A DNA stretch of 64,000 nt from Nocardioides oleivorans (lineage in GTDB: Bacteria; Actinomycetota; Actinomycetes; Propionibacteriales; Nocardioidaceae), in NCBI RefSeq assembly GCF_004137255.1, contig NZ_SDWT01000001.1:1798001-1862000 (forward strand). Reading direction: 5' to 3'. The position numbers were made by a program, and so were the translations under genes. The notes under the pieces are model-generated. The model saw only the letters and a program-made list of their open reading frames with translations. It was not told the origin of the DNA and ran no database searches. Numbering within the stretch: the stretch's first letter is position 1; every line of letters starts with the position of its first letter. This document shows, one piece after another, positions 51,679-60,160 of the stretch.

Positions 51679-53159
51679 CGCAAGGCAGCCGTCACCGGCA
51701 CGGCCGCAGCTGCCGCCTCGGCGAACCGCGTCGCGAGGTGCGGGTGCCCGGCCCAGTGGACGTGGAGGTACGACGCGTGGAGCGTGCGGGTGCCGACACC
51801 CGCGGGGTGCGGACCGCCCTCGCCGTCGAGCCACCACGCGGGCTGGCCACCGGTGTCGCCGAGCAGGTGCGTGCGGTGGAACTCGTGGCCGGTGACCGAC
51901 TCCCCGGGGCGGGAGAGCAGGTCGTCGCCGACGGCCTTGGCGCGGCGGTACGACAGCGTGAGCCGCGGCGCCATCGCGGCGTCGGCCGGGATCGCGCCGA
52001 CCATGTGCGCCGGCTGGCCGGACGGCCCGGCGACGGTGCGGCAGAGGTAGAGCAGGCCGGCGCACTCGGCGACCGTCGGCAGCCCGCGCCCGATGGCGTC
52101 CCTGATGTCGGTGCGCAGCTGCTCGTTGGCGGTGAGCTCCAGCGCATGCATCTCGGGGAACCCGCCACCGAGGTAGAGCCCGGTCGTCCCCTCCGGAAGC
52201 TCGGTGTCGGTCAGCGGGTCGAGGTCCACGACCTCCGCCCCCGCCGCCTCCAGCAGCTCCACGGTCTCGGCGTAGCGGAACGTGAACGCCCGGCCCCCGG
52301 CGACCGCGATGACGGGTCGACGCCCACCCGGACCGCCGCTGGTCGAGGAAGGACGAAGTCCTGTCACGAGACCCGGCCACCTCGAAGCATCTGGTCTCGT
52401 GACGGGCGCCAGGGCGCCCTCCTCGACCAACGATGAGGCGGGGTCCCACGGCCGCTCGGCCAGGTCGGGCGCGGCGGCAGCGAGCCGTACGACTGCCTCG
52501 AGGTCCACCTTCTCGGCGATCTGACCGGCGAGCCGGTCGAGCGCCGCAGCCGCATCCCCGCGCTCGGCGGCTGGCACCAGCCCGAGGTGCCGCGACGGAG
52601 CCTCGATCCCGTCGTCCCGCTGCAGGATCCCGAGCACGGGCACCCGGTCACCGATGGACCGGACGACCTCGTCGGCGTGCCGAGCGGACCCGGCCTTGTT
52701 GAGGATCACGCCGACGACGTCGACGGGCGGCTGGGCCCAGGTCATCAGGCCGTGGACGGTGGCCGCGATGGTGCGCGAGGCGGAGGAGATGTCGACCACC
52801 AGCACCACCGGCGTACGCGTGACGGCCGCGACGTGGGCCGTCGAGGCGAAGCCGTCGCCACCGATCTGGCCGTCGTACAACCCCATCACACCCTCGATGA
52901 CGGCGAGGTCCGCGCCGGTGGCGCCGTGCAACAACAGGGGTACGAGACGCTCCTCCCCGACGAGGTGCGGGTCGAGGTTGCGGCCGGGGCGGCCGGTGGC
53001 GAGCGCGTGGTAGCCGGGGTCGATGTAGTCGGGGCCGACCTTGTGGCCGCTGACGGTGTGACCGGCGCGCGCGAGGGCGGCCATCAGCCCGGTGGCGACG
53101 GTGGTCTTGCCGTGGCCGCTCGCGGGGGCCGCGACCATGAGGCGGGGGAGGGTCACCAT
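51675..53159 (-). CDS. cobB: Cobyrinic acid a,c-diamide synthase
   Basis: A 494-aa amidase. The N-terminal P-loop is VAAPASGHGKTTVATGLM, followed by VGPDYIDPGYHALATGRPGRNLD and IEGVMGLYDG. The C-terminal glutaminase domain has GLYLGGGFPEMHA, VAECAGLLYLC (Cys nucleophile) and SVTGHEFHRTH. The linker between the domains (about 244-273) is encoded by an inverted pair of REP-like repeats inserted in frame. The start is ATG at 53159 or GTG at 53156, both overlapping the cobO stop. Confidence 0.94.
   Translation of the reverse strand: MVTLPRLMVAAPASGHGKTTVATGLMAALARAGHTVSGHKVGPDYIDPGYHALATGRPGRNLDPHLVGEERLVPLLLHGATGADLAVIEGVMGLYDGQIGGDGFASTAHVAAVTRTPVVLVVDISSASRTIAATVHGLMTWAQPPVDVVGVILNKAGSARHADEVVRSIGDRVPVLGILQRDDGIEAPSRHLGLVPAAERGDAAAALDRLAGQIAEKVDLEAVVRLAAAAPDLAERPWDPASSLVEEGALAPVTRPDASRWPGLVTGLRPSSTSGGPGGRRPVIAVAGGRAFTFRYAETVELLEAAGAEVVDLDPLTDTELPEGTTGLYLGGGFPEMHALELTANEQLRTDIRDAIGRGLPTVAECAGLLYLCRTVAGPSGQPAHMVGAIPADAAMAPRLTLSYRRAKAVGDDLLSRPGESVTGHEFHRTHLLGDTGGQPAWWLDGEGGPHPAGVGTRTLHASYLHVHWAGHPHLATRFAEAAAAAVPVTAALR
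52340..52429. repeat. Inverted REP pair (REPIN-like) inside cobB
   Basis: Outer arms TGGTCGAGGA (52340-52349) and TCCTCGACCA (52420-52429); inner arms GTCACGAGACC (52363-52373) and GGTCTCGTGAC (52393-52403). The element keeps cobB in frame and falls in the linker between its two domains. Confidence 0.8.
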
Positions 53160-53767
53160 TCGATGCCTCGCTGACCCTTCTGCCCGACCTCCATCGGGTG
53201 CTTGACCTGACCCATCTCGGTGACGAGGTTCGCGGCCTCGACGAGGCGCGGGTCGGCGTGGCGGCCGGTGATCACGACGTGCTGGCGACCGGGCCGGTTG
53301 ACCAGCGTCGAGACGACGTCGTCGACGTCGACCCAGCCCCACTTCATCGGGTAGGTGAACTCGTCGAGGACGTAGAGGTCGTGGCGCTCCTCGGCGAGTG
53401 CGCGCTTGATCTCCTGCCAGCCCTCGGCGGCGTCGGCGGCGTGGTCCTCGTCGGTGCCGGCCTTGCGCGACCACGACCAGCCCGAGCCCATCTTGTGCCA
53501 GGTGACGGGCCCGCCCTCGCCGGTCTCCTCGTGCAGCTCGCCGAGGCGCTCGAGCACGGTCTGCTCGCCGATGCGCCACTTGGCGGACTTCACGAACTGG
53601 AAGACCCCGATGCTGAAGCCCTGGTTCCACCCGCGCATCGCCAGGCCGAAGGCGGCGGTCGACTTCCCCTTGCCGGGGCCGGTGTGGACCATGATGAGCG
53701 GCCGGTTGCGGCGCTCGCGCGTGGTCAGGCCGTCGTCGGGGACGGTGGTCGGCACTCCCTTGGGCAT
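53153..53767 (-). CDS. cobO: Cob(I)yrinic acid a,c-diamide adenosyltransferase
   Basis: A 204-aa CobO/CobA-type adenosyltransferase: P-loop VHTGPGKGKSTAAFGLAMRG, GVFQFVKSAKW, DLYVLDEFTYPMKWGW, VVITGRHADPRLVEAAN and HPMEVGQKGQRGIEW at the C-terminus. It adds the adenosyl ligand to cobalt. Its ATG overlaps the bluB stop by one base (TGATG). Confidence 0.95.
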   Translation of the reverse strand: MPKGVPTTVPDDGLTTRERRNRPLIMVHTGPGKGKSTAAFGLAMRGWNQGFSIGVFQFVKSAKWRIGEQTVLERLGELHEETGEGGPVTWHKMGSGWSWSRKAGTDEDHAADAAEGWQEIKRALAEERHDLYVLDEFTYPMKWGWVDVDDVVSTLVNRPGRQHVVITGRHADPRLVEAANLVTEMGQVKHPMEVGQKGQRGIEW

Positions 53768-54405
53768 CAGGCGCTCCAGCTGTCGATGTGGATGGCCTCG
53801 TCGAGGGTGCGGCCCTTGCGCCAGTCGTGCCGGACCAGGTCGGGCACCTCCTGCAGGCGGGTGACGGGCCCGAGGCAGAGCCACGCGACAGGGCGTACGC
53901 CGTCGGGCAGGCCGACGAGGTCGGCGAGGAACTCCTCGCGGTAGAACGACACCCACCCCACGCCGAGGCCCTCGGCGGTGGCGGCGAGCCAGAGGTTCTG
54001 GATTGCCAGGCAGGTGGAGTAGAGGCCGGCGTCGGCGATCGCGTGACGGCCGAGCACGTGCTGCCCGCCCCGTCCGGGGGAGTACGTCACGACCACGCCG
54101 AGGCCGGACTCGCGGATGCCCTCGACCTTGATCTTCTCGAAGGTGGCACGCCGCTCGCCGTCGAGCTGGTCGGCGAAGATCTTGCGCTCCGTCTCGACGT
54201 GCTCGGCGAACTCGTTGCGCTTCACCTCGTCCTTCACCAGCACGAAGTCCCACGGCTGCGAGTGCCCGACGGACGGCGCCTGGTGGGCGGCTCGCAGCAC
54301 CCGTCGCAGCGCGTCCTGGTCCAGGTCGTCGCCGCTGAACTCGGCTCGTACGTCGCGCCGGCGGGCGATGACGTCGTAGAGACCTTGACCCAGCTGGCTG
54401 CTCAT
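53767..54405 (-). CDS. bluB: 5,6-Dimethylbenzimidazole synthase
   Basis: A 212-aa nitroreductase-fold enzyme that cleaves FMNH2 with oxygen to give dimethylbenzimidazole, the lower B12 ligand. Characteristic stretches are IARRRDVRAEFSGDDLD, APSVGHSQPWDFVLV, GIRESGLGVVVTYSPGRGG and VGWVSFYREEFL. It sits between the chelatase and cobO in the operon, which agrees with the assignment. ATG overlaps the chelatase stop. Confidence 0.93.
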   Translation of the reverse strand: MSSQLGQGLYDVIARRRDVRAEFSGDDLDQDALRRVLRAAHQAPSVGHSQPWDFVLVKDEVKRNEFAEHVETERKIFADQLDGERRATFEKIKVEGIRESGLGVVVTYSPGRGGQHVLGRHAIADAGLYSTCLAIQNLWLAATAEGLGVGWVSFYREEFLADLVGLPDGVRPVAWLCLGPVTRLQEVPDLVRHDWRKGRTLDEAIHIDSWSA

Positions 54406-56471
54406 GCCGCGCGCGCCATGCTCGTGAGGGCCTGCGCGCTGACCTCCGCGAGCGGGAGGTGCGTGGCCTGCATGGCCAGCGCGAGCTGACCGGCGAGGCC
54501 CATCCGCATCGGGCCCTGCTCGCAGTCGACGACGACGGCGCTGGTGTGCTGCTCCGCGAGCCATGCGGCAGCCTGCCGGCTCCTGACCACGGCGTCGGCG
54601 CCCTGGGTGGCCCGGCCGTCGGTGATCACGATGAGGAGCGGGCGGCGTCGCGGGTCGCGCACCCTCTCGACCCGCAGCACCTCGGCCGCGGTGAGCAGGC
54701 CTTCGGCGAGCGGCGTACGACCCCCTGCCGGCAGGTCGGCGAGCCGCTTCGCTGCGATGTCGACCGAGTGGGTCGGCGGCAGCGCGACCTCGGCGCTGTC
54801 GGCGCGGAAGGTGACCAGCCCGACCTTGTCGCGGCGCTGGTAGGCGTCGAGCAGCAGGCTGAGGATCGCGGTCTTCACCTGCTCCATCCGCTTCTTCGCG
54901 GCCATCGATCCGCTCGCGTCGACGCAGAAGAGGACGAGGTTGGCCTCGCGTCCCTCACGTCGTGCCGTCCTCAGATCGCCGTCCTGGAAGAGGATCCGAC
55001 CACCCTGGCGCCCTCGTGCCTGTTGGTGAGGAGCCGCTGCCCGGATCGTCTCGATCAGGTGCAGCCCGCCGTTGCCGGTCGGGTCGGCCCCGATCCGGCG
55101 CCCGTTGCTCGTCAGCGCGCGGCTCCGCTTGCCCGACTCCCCGGCGCCCGTGCCGTGGACCTCGAACCGCTTCACCTTGTAGGGGTCCGCAGCTCCAATG
55201 ACCGACGTCTGCCCGGCGCCCGAACCATCCGCTGGTTGAGGAGGGCGCTCTGCGCCCGTGTCGAAACCCGGGTCCTCCTGCTGATCCGTCGGTTGAGGAG
55301 GGCGCTCTGCGCTTTCCGCCGTTGGTTGAGGAGGGCGCTCTGCGCCCGTCTCGAAACCCGATCCATCCGACCCGGCGTCCGGACCATCGCCCTGATCGGA
55401 CTCCGGCGCCTGGTCGTCGCCTCCGCCATCACCGTCCGGCTCCGGCGGAAGCGGCGGCTCAGGGTCCGGCTCCTCGTCCCCGAGAACCTGGTCGAGCAGC
55501 TCCTCGTCGAGCCCGGGAGCATCGAACGGGTTCCGCCGCCGCCGGTGGGGCAGCGCCAGCAGCGCCGCCTGACGGATGTCTGCCCGGGTGACGTGGGTCC
55601 GTCCGTTCCAGGCCGCGTTGGCGATCGCGGTGCGCGTGGTGACGATGTCGGCGCGCATCCCGTCGACCTCGAAGGCGGCGCACACCTCAGCGACCTTGGT
55701 CAGCACCGCGTCGGTCAGCTCGACCTCGGGGAGCAGCTTGCGGGCGGCGGCGATCCGGTCGGTCAGCGCGCGCTCGGCGTCGGCGTACGACTCGACGAAG
55801 GCGTCGGGGTCGGCGTCGAAGGCGAGCCGGCGGCGGACGACCTCGGCGCGCAGCTGCGGGTCGCGCGGTGCGGCGATCTCGACGGTGAGGCCGAAGCGGT
55901 CGAGGAGCTGGGGGCGGAGCTCACCCTCCTCGGGGTTCATGGTGCCGACGAGCACGAAGCGGGCGGCGTGGGCGACCGAGACGCCGTCGCGCTCGACGGT
56001 GGAGCGGCCCATCGCGGCGGCGTCGAGCAGCAGGTCGACGAGATGGTCGTGGAGGAGGTTGACCTCGTCGACGTAGAGGATGCCGCGGTGCGCGCGGGCG
56101 AGCAGGCCGGGCTCGTACTCGGCGACGCCGTCGGCCAGCACCTTGGAGAGGTGCAGCGAGCCGAGCACGCGGTCCTCGGTGGCGCCGACGGGGAGCTCGA
56201 CGAGGCGTACGGGCCGGGTCTCGGTCTCCGCGTCGCTGCCCCAGGCTCCGTCGGGTGACGTCTCGCCGGGGGCGGAGGAGAACCGGTCGCCGGCGACCAC
56301 CTCGATGGGCGGCAGCACGGTGGCGAGGGCGCGGACGGTGGTGGACTTGGCCGTGCCCTTCTCGCCGCGCACGAGCACGCCGCCGACCTCGGGGGAGATC
56401 GTGGTGAGGAGGAGGGCGAGCGTCATGTCGTCGCTGCCGACGACTGCGCAGAGGGGGTACTGCTGTGGCAT
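54402..56471 (-). CDS. Cobalt/magnesium chelatase, fused I and D subunits
   Basis: A 689-aa protein. The N-terminal AAA+ domain (ChlI/BchI-like) has Walker A RGEKGTAKST, Walker B GILYVDEVNLL and sensor GTMNPEEG. An acidic, Pro-rich linker (about 345-425) carries three related peptides, FETGAERPPQPT-like, encoded by repeats. A C-terminal vWA domain (ChlD-like) has MIDAS VDASGSM and GGRTPLAEGL. With a CobN-type large subunit, not in the window, it inserts cobalt into the corrin ring. First gene after a B12 riboswitch. Confidence 0.9.
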   Translation of the reverse strand: MPQQYPLCAVVGSDDMTLALLLTTISPEVGGVLVRGEKGTAKSTTVRALATVLPPIEVVAGDRFSSAPGETSPDGAWGSDAETETRPVRLVELPVGATEDRVLGSLHLSKVLADGVAEYEPGLLARAHRGILYVDEVNLLHDHLVDLLLDAAAMGRSTVERDGVSVAHAARFVLVGTMNPEEGELRPQLLDRFGLTVEIAAPRDPQLRAEVVRRRLAFDADPDAFVESYADAERALTDRIAAARKLLPEVELTDAVLTKVAEVCAAFEVDGMRADIVTTRTAIANAAWNGRTHVTRADIRQAALLALPHRRRRNPFDAPGLDEELLDQVLGDEEPDPEPPLPPEPDGDGGGDDQAPESDQGDGPDAGSDGSGFETGAERPPQPTAESAERPPQPTDQQEDPGFDTGAERPPQPADGSGAGQTSVIGAADPYKVKRFEVHGTGAGESGKRSRALTSNGRRIGADPTGNGGLHLIETIRAAAPHQQARGRQGGRILFQDGDLRTARREGREANLVLFCVDASGSMAAKKRMEQVKTAILSLLLDAYQRRDKVGLVTFRADSAEVALPPTHSVDIAAKRLADLPAGGRTPLAEGLLTAAEVLRVERVRDPRRRPLLIVITDGRATQGADAVVRSRQAAAWLAEQHTSAVVVDCEQGPMRMGLAGQLALAMQATHLPLAEVSAQALTSMARAA
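55233..55360. repeat. Three REP-like repeats inside the chelatase linker
   Basis: Copies start at 55233, 55290 (truncated) and 55323. Each begins GGTTGAGGAGGGCGCTCTGC; the full copies continue GCCCGTGTCGAAACCC or GCCCGTCTCGAAACCC. All are in frame and give repeats of the peptide GAERPPQPT between the AAA+ and vWA domains. Confidence 0.85.
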
Positions 56472-56512
56472 GGGGGCTCCCGCTCTCGTTGCCAGGTTGG
56501 AACTGGTCGACG

Positions 56513-56630
56513 GGAGGCCGGTCTTCGGACTTCCCGGATCGTCATGTTCGACGTCTCGAGTCACCGCAGCGGGCCCTGTGCCGGACTTTCACCGGCTTCC
56601 CAGATTCTCCCCAAGCTTCGGGGCACCTCT
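56513..56630 (-). ncRNA. Cobalamin riboswitch upstream of chelatase operon
   Basis: On the minus strand: GGGAAGCCGGTGAAAGTCCG, then CGCTGCGGTGAC, then a B12-box region GGGAAGTCCGAAGACCGGCC. The order and spacing match class I cobalamin riboswitches. It precedes the chelatase, bluB, cobO, cobB and cobC genes, which would be repressed by adenosylcobalamin. Confidence 0.92.
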
Positions 56631-56663
56631 CGCCTTGTCCGCGTCACGATAGCGTCTGCGGCC

Positions 56664-57878
56664 ATGTCGTCCACTGGTGTGCCCACGGAGATCGTGGTCG
56701 TCGGGATCGGCGCCGACGGCTGGGTCTCGCTCTCCCCGTCGTCGCAGTCGCTGGTGCTGGAGGCGTCGGTGCTCTGGGGCGGCTCGCGACACCTCTCCCT
56801 GGTGCCCTCCGTCGGCGGTCAGGTGCGGGTGTCGTGGCCCTCGCCGTTGGCTGCTTCTCTGCCTGCGCTGCTCGCTGAGTACGCCGGTCGCCCGGTCGTC
56901 GCGCTTGCCTCCGGTGACCCGCTGGTGTCGGGGATCGCAACGACGCTCTTGGAGTACGGCGCTCCGGTGCGGGTGGTGCCCGCCATCTCGTCGGTGGCAC
57001 TGGCTCGGGCGCGGATGGGATGGTCTTCCGAGTCCTGCGAGGTCGTTTCGCTTGTTGGTCGTCCCTTGGAACGTCTGGTGCTAGCCCTAGCACCGGGCCG
57101 CCGGATCCTGGTGCTCTCGTCGGATGCCTCGACACCCGCTGCGGTGGCGTCGTTGCTGACCTCTGCCGGGTGGGGTGCCTCTTCTTTCACGGTCCTCGGG
57201 GACCTCGGCTCGTCGACCGAAAGTGTTCGGTCAGGCGTCGCTTCCTCGTGGTCGGTCGCGTCTCCCGCGTTGAACATCATTGCCATCGGGGTGTCCGGAA
57301 ACGGCTTGGCCTCCTGGGCGCCCGGACTGCCGGACTCGGCCTTCGAGAACGACGGCCAGCTCACCAAGCGAGACCTCCGCGCCTCCGCGCTCGCCCGCCT
57401 CATGCCCGCCCCCGGGCAAATCCTCTGGGACGTCGGCGCGGGTGCCGGCTCGGTCGGCATCGAGTGGATGCGCGCCCACCCGACATGCCGCACGATCGCC
57501 ATCGAGTCCGACCCCGAGCGTGCGGCTCGAATTGCGCGGAACGCTCAGGCTCTCGGCGTCCCCGACCTCCAGGTCGTCGAAGGCCGAGCTCCGTCAGCAC
57601 TGTCAGATCTCGAAGCCCCGGACGCGATCTTCATCGGGGGCGGCGCCACTCGTGAAGGCGTCCTGGACACCTGCCTCGCCGCGTTGAAGCCAGGCGGCCG
57701 CCTCGTCGTTCACGGCGTCACCCTCGAGACCGAGACGTTGCTCGCCAAGGCGTACGCCGACCACGGCGGCGAGCTGACTCGGATCGGGGTCGAGACCGCG
57801 GCGCCAGTAGGGACCTTCACTGGGTGGACGCCCGCGCGCAGGGTCACTCAGTGGGCTCTAGATCGAGCGCCAGTCTGA
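56664..57878 (+). CDS. cobL: Precorrin-6Y C5,15-methyltransferase (decarboxylating)
   Basis: A 404-aa CbiE-CbiT fusion. The N-terminal tetrapyrrole methylase part has VVGIGADGWVSLS, LWGGSRHLSL and VVALASGDPLVSGIATTL; the C-terminal SAM methyltransferase/decarboxylase has LWDVGAGAGSVGIEWM and IAIESDPERAARIARNAQ. It methylates C5 and C15 and decarboxylates the acetate side chain of precorrin-6B. Divergent from the riboswitch-led operon. Its middle uses more T-rich codons than its neighbours. Confidence 0.94.
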   Translation: MSSTGVPTEIVVVGIGADGWVSLSPSSQSLVLEASVLWGGSRHLSLVPSVGGQVRVSWPSPLAASLPALLAEYAGRPVVALASGDPLVSGIATTLLEYGAPVRVVPAISSVALARARMGWSSESCEVVSLVGRPLERLVLALAPGRRILVLSSDASTPAAVASLLTSAGWGASSFTVLGDLGSSTESVRSGVASSWSVASPALNIIAIGVSGNGLASWAPGLPDSAFENDGQLTKRDLRASALARLMPAPGQILWDVGAGAGSVGIEWMRAHPTCRTIAIESDPERAARIARNAQALGVPDLQVVEGRAPSALSDLEAPDAIFIGGGATREGVLDTCLAALKPGGRLVVHGVTLETETLLAKAYADHGGELTRIGVETAAPVGTFTGWTPARRVTQWALDRAPV

Positions 57879-57956
57879 AGCGCAGGACCTGCTGCGATCC
57901 GCCCAGAATGCCGCACATCCAACCGTCGACGAGTAGCCCAGAGTGATGCGCTGACC

Positions 57957-57969
57957 CTCGCTAGGCGAG
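57957..57969. terminator. Small hairpin after cobL
   Basis: CTCGC-TAG-GCGAG lies between the convergent cobL and DAC-domain genes. Short; weak terminator at most. The rest of the 245-bp gap shows no supported feature. Confidence 0.25.
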
Positions 57970-58123
57970 CGCCCAGTGTTCATTCAGAGATGCACGGGCG
58001 GCGGCATGCAAGCTTCAGGAAGTACTCGTCAACTGAGGGCTCCTGCGCCCCAAACCCCCTGCGACCTCTGTTGCGGGCGCGCCACAGTTCCGATGTATCT
58101 GAGTCCGCTCTGGCAGCCGACCT

Positions 58124-59926
58124 CTAACTGCAGCCCTCATAGAAGTACGTGGCGTCCATCGCGGCGTTTGGAGTAAGCCTCTTCCAGGAGACGTTGAGGA
58201 TGTGTCCAAGGCCGTCATTCGATTCGCGCTTCGCATGCCTACTGCGCTTGGCTTCAACTTGCTCGCGAGCGTCATTTGCCCGGTCGCACTGGTCGGCGGA
58301 AAGGTAGAAGGCAACGGACTCGATGTGCCGCCACCGCCTGTTGAACACACCATCCTCAGGGTCGTTCGTGACAGCGGCCTCGACCTTCCGTACCACCTCT
58401 TCGATTCCGGCGCGCGTGACTTGACGGCGGAGGTCTGGGAGCACGTTGATCATTCCGTCTTCGCTCACGATGACGACCATGCAGTTCCGATCGTTGGCTT
58501 TCGCATAGCGCACTGCTGAGTTGTATCTGGCTCCTCTCGCCGGGTCTCCGTCTCCGGTGGCTTCACCGTCGAGAATCACCCCGATGGCGTGGCATTCGCC
58601 CGCGGGATCCACGAGTACCGCCCCGTCGATGCGCGTGATTGCGTCGATGAGTTCAGGGTTGAGGTGCCCCGGCGCAACCTGCTGCGCTTGGGGAGCGAGC
58701 CGTGCGGCCTCCCCCGGTGCGTCGTTGTGCACGACGAGGATCGTGCCGTGCGAAGCCTTGGATGCGTGGTCCGCGAGATCCCACAGTCTTTCCGCATCGG
58801 CTGGGACAGAACTGGAAAATACGCGACGGGCGATGCTCTTGAAGGCATCGGGATCGATGGATGGTTGAGGGAAGGTAGGGCGCGTGTTCTCGACGCGGAG
58901 AAGCCTGTCTAGGTGATGACGCAGTTCCCAGGCACCGCGAGCCACGACAACGAAACTGAAAATATCCTCGTCCGCGGATGAATACGTGTCTCGAATCTTT
59001 GCGAGACCGTGAACCTTTTCGCCATCGCACAGCAGATGGAGGTCGTTTGTGGCCATCTCTAGCGCCTTGCGCATGGAACGCGTCTCGGACAGGGGGATGG
59101 GTCTTGCGAACCGGAGAGTGAGATCGATCTTCGGGTTGTCCGGTGAGGCGAGGGCCAGGGCACCATTGCTGCTTCGGCCCTCGTACGGTTGAGCCGAGAT
59201 TTCGTCGAGTGCCACGGCTACGTCTGATGCGAACTCGTAGCCGCTATAGACAGCGACCGATTGCGCGAATCGTTGTGCCGCCTTGCGGATGATCTCGGAG
59301 CGTGCGGCCCAGCTGGGCATGAACATCTCTGGTGGCTCGATGTTGCGGAGGTCGCTGAGAACGGCTAAGAGCAGTTCCTCCATCACCGCATGCTGGAAGG
59401 AAGGGGTGACCGAGTACCGGTCGATGGTTGTCCTGCTCAAGGCTGGCCTACCGTTCCAGCGGCCGGTGGGGACGGCGGCAACGGGATGAATCTCGTACGC
59501 GCCTATGCGCGCGGACCTCCCGACAAAGAACGTGAGGTCGGCGCCGGCGGATGAGGACGTCAGTGCATCCTGAACAGCCTCGGCGCGCATGGAGTCGAGA
59601 AGCCCGCGGTGGTAGCGGTCGTGGTGCCGACCACTGGTGATAATCGTGGTGGACCCAGCGTTGTCGGCATATCTGGTGCGTGCGTCAGCGGGGACGTGGC
59701 TCAGATCGACTTTGGCCAGCTCGTCGAGCTCGGACTCGAAACAGATCGGGTGACGCTGCCCGGGGTCGTCGGTGAACCCGACTAGGAAGGCTCGGACCCC
59801 GAGGCCAAACCCGATCTGCTCGAAGATCTGGCTAGCCGCAAGTTCCAAGGTGACTCGGAATGAATGTTGGAACGGCCACATGAACTGGTCGATGGTGTCT
59901 CGCACAGATGCATTGTTTCCTGACAC
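58124..59926 (-). CDS. DisA_N (diadenylate cyclase-like) domain protein
   Basis: About 600 aa. Residues 1-400 form a large N-terminal region beginning VRDTIDQFMWPFQHSFRVTL, probably a sensor of the DACN* kind described for conflict systems. At about 425-500 lies a DisA_N/DAC domain: RIDGAVLVDPAGECHAIGVI (DGA motif), GARYNSAVRYA in place of the GTRHRAA motif, then VVIVSEDGMINVLPDL. The RHR triplet reads RYN, so product or activity may differ from classical c-di-AMP synthases. A charged helical C-terminus follows. Start uncertain (GTG 59926, GTG 59905 or TTG 59962). Divergent from the Qat operon. Confidence 0.72.
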   Translation of the reverse strand: MSGNNASVRDTIDQFMWPFQHSFRVTLELAASQIFEQIGFGLGVRAFLVGFTDDPGQRHPICFESELDELAKVDLSHVPADARTRYADNAGSTTIITSGRHHDRYHRGLLDSMRAEAVQDALTSSSAGADLTFFVGRSARIGAYEIHPVAAVPTGRWNGRPALSRTTIDRYSVTPSFQHAVMEELLLAVLSDLRNIEPPEMFMPSWAARSEIIRKAAQRFAQSVAVYSGYEFASDVAVALDEISAQPYEGRSSNGALALASPDNPKIDLTLRFARPIPLSETRSMRKALEMATNDLHLLCDGEKVHGLAKIRDTYSSADEDIFSFVVVARGAWELRHHLDRLLRVENTRPTFPQPSIDPDAFKSIARRVFSSSVPADAERLWDLADHASKASHGTILVVHNDAPGEAARLAPQAQQVAPGHLNPELIDAITRIDGAVLVDPAGECHAIGVILDGEATGDGDPARGARYNSAVRYAKANDRNCMVVIVSEDGMINVLPDLRRQVTRAGIEEVVRKVEAAVTNDPEDGVFNRRWRHIESVAFYLSADQCDRANDAREQVEAKRSRHAKRESNDGLGHILNVSWKRLTPNAAMDATYFYEGCS

Positions 59927-60160
59927 CGACCCTCGGCGCGAGCCAATGTCGAGCGCGGCCAACTGAGGGATGCGGCTCGTATCGCTTCAACGCAAGAAGT
60001 CTCGGTGAACCGCCACGTTTGCGCGGGAGAGATCGTCAAGAACAACAAGGTTTGGTAGACCCCGGATGTCGTAAACGCGACTGCCAGGCGTCAGCAGGCA
60101 AGAATGCTACGTCAGTGCTGCCCCTGTGGCAGCGTGGTTGCATCAGAGGCGGGGGTTGCT

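Noticed and set aside
57976..58353. Small open frames in the gap after cobL
   Set aside because: No codon bias or ribosome-binding site; partly antisense to the DAC-domain gene.
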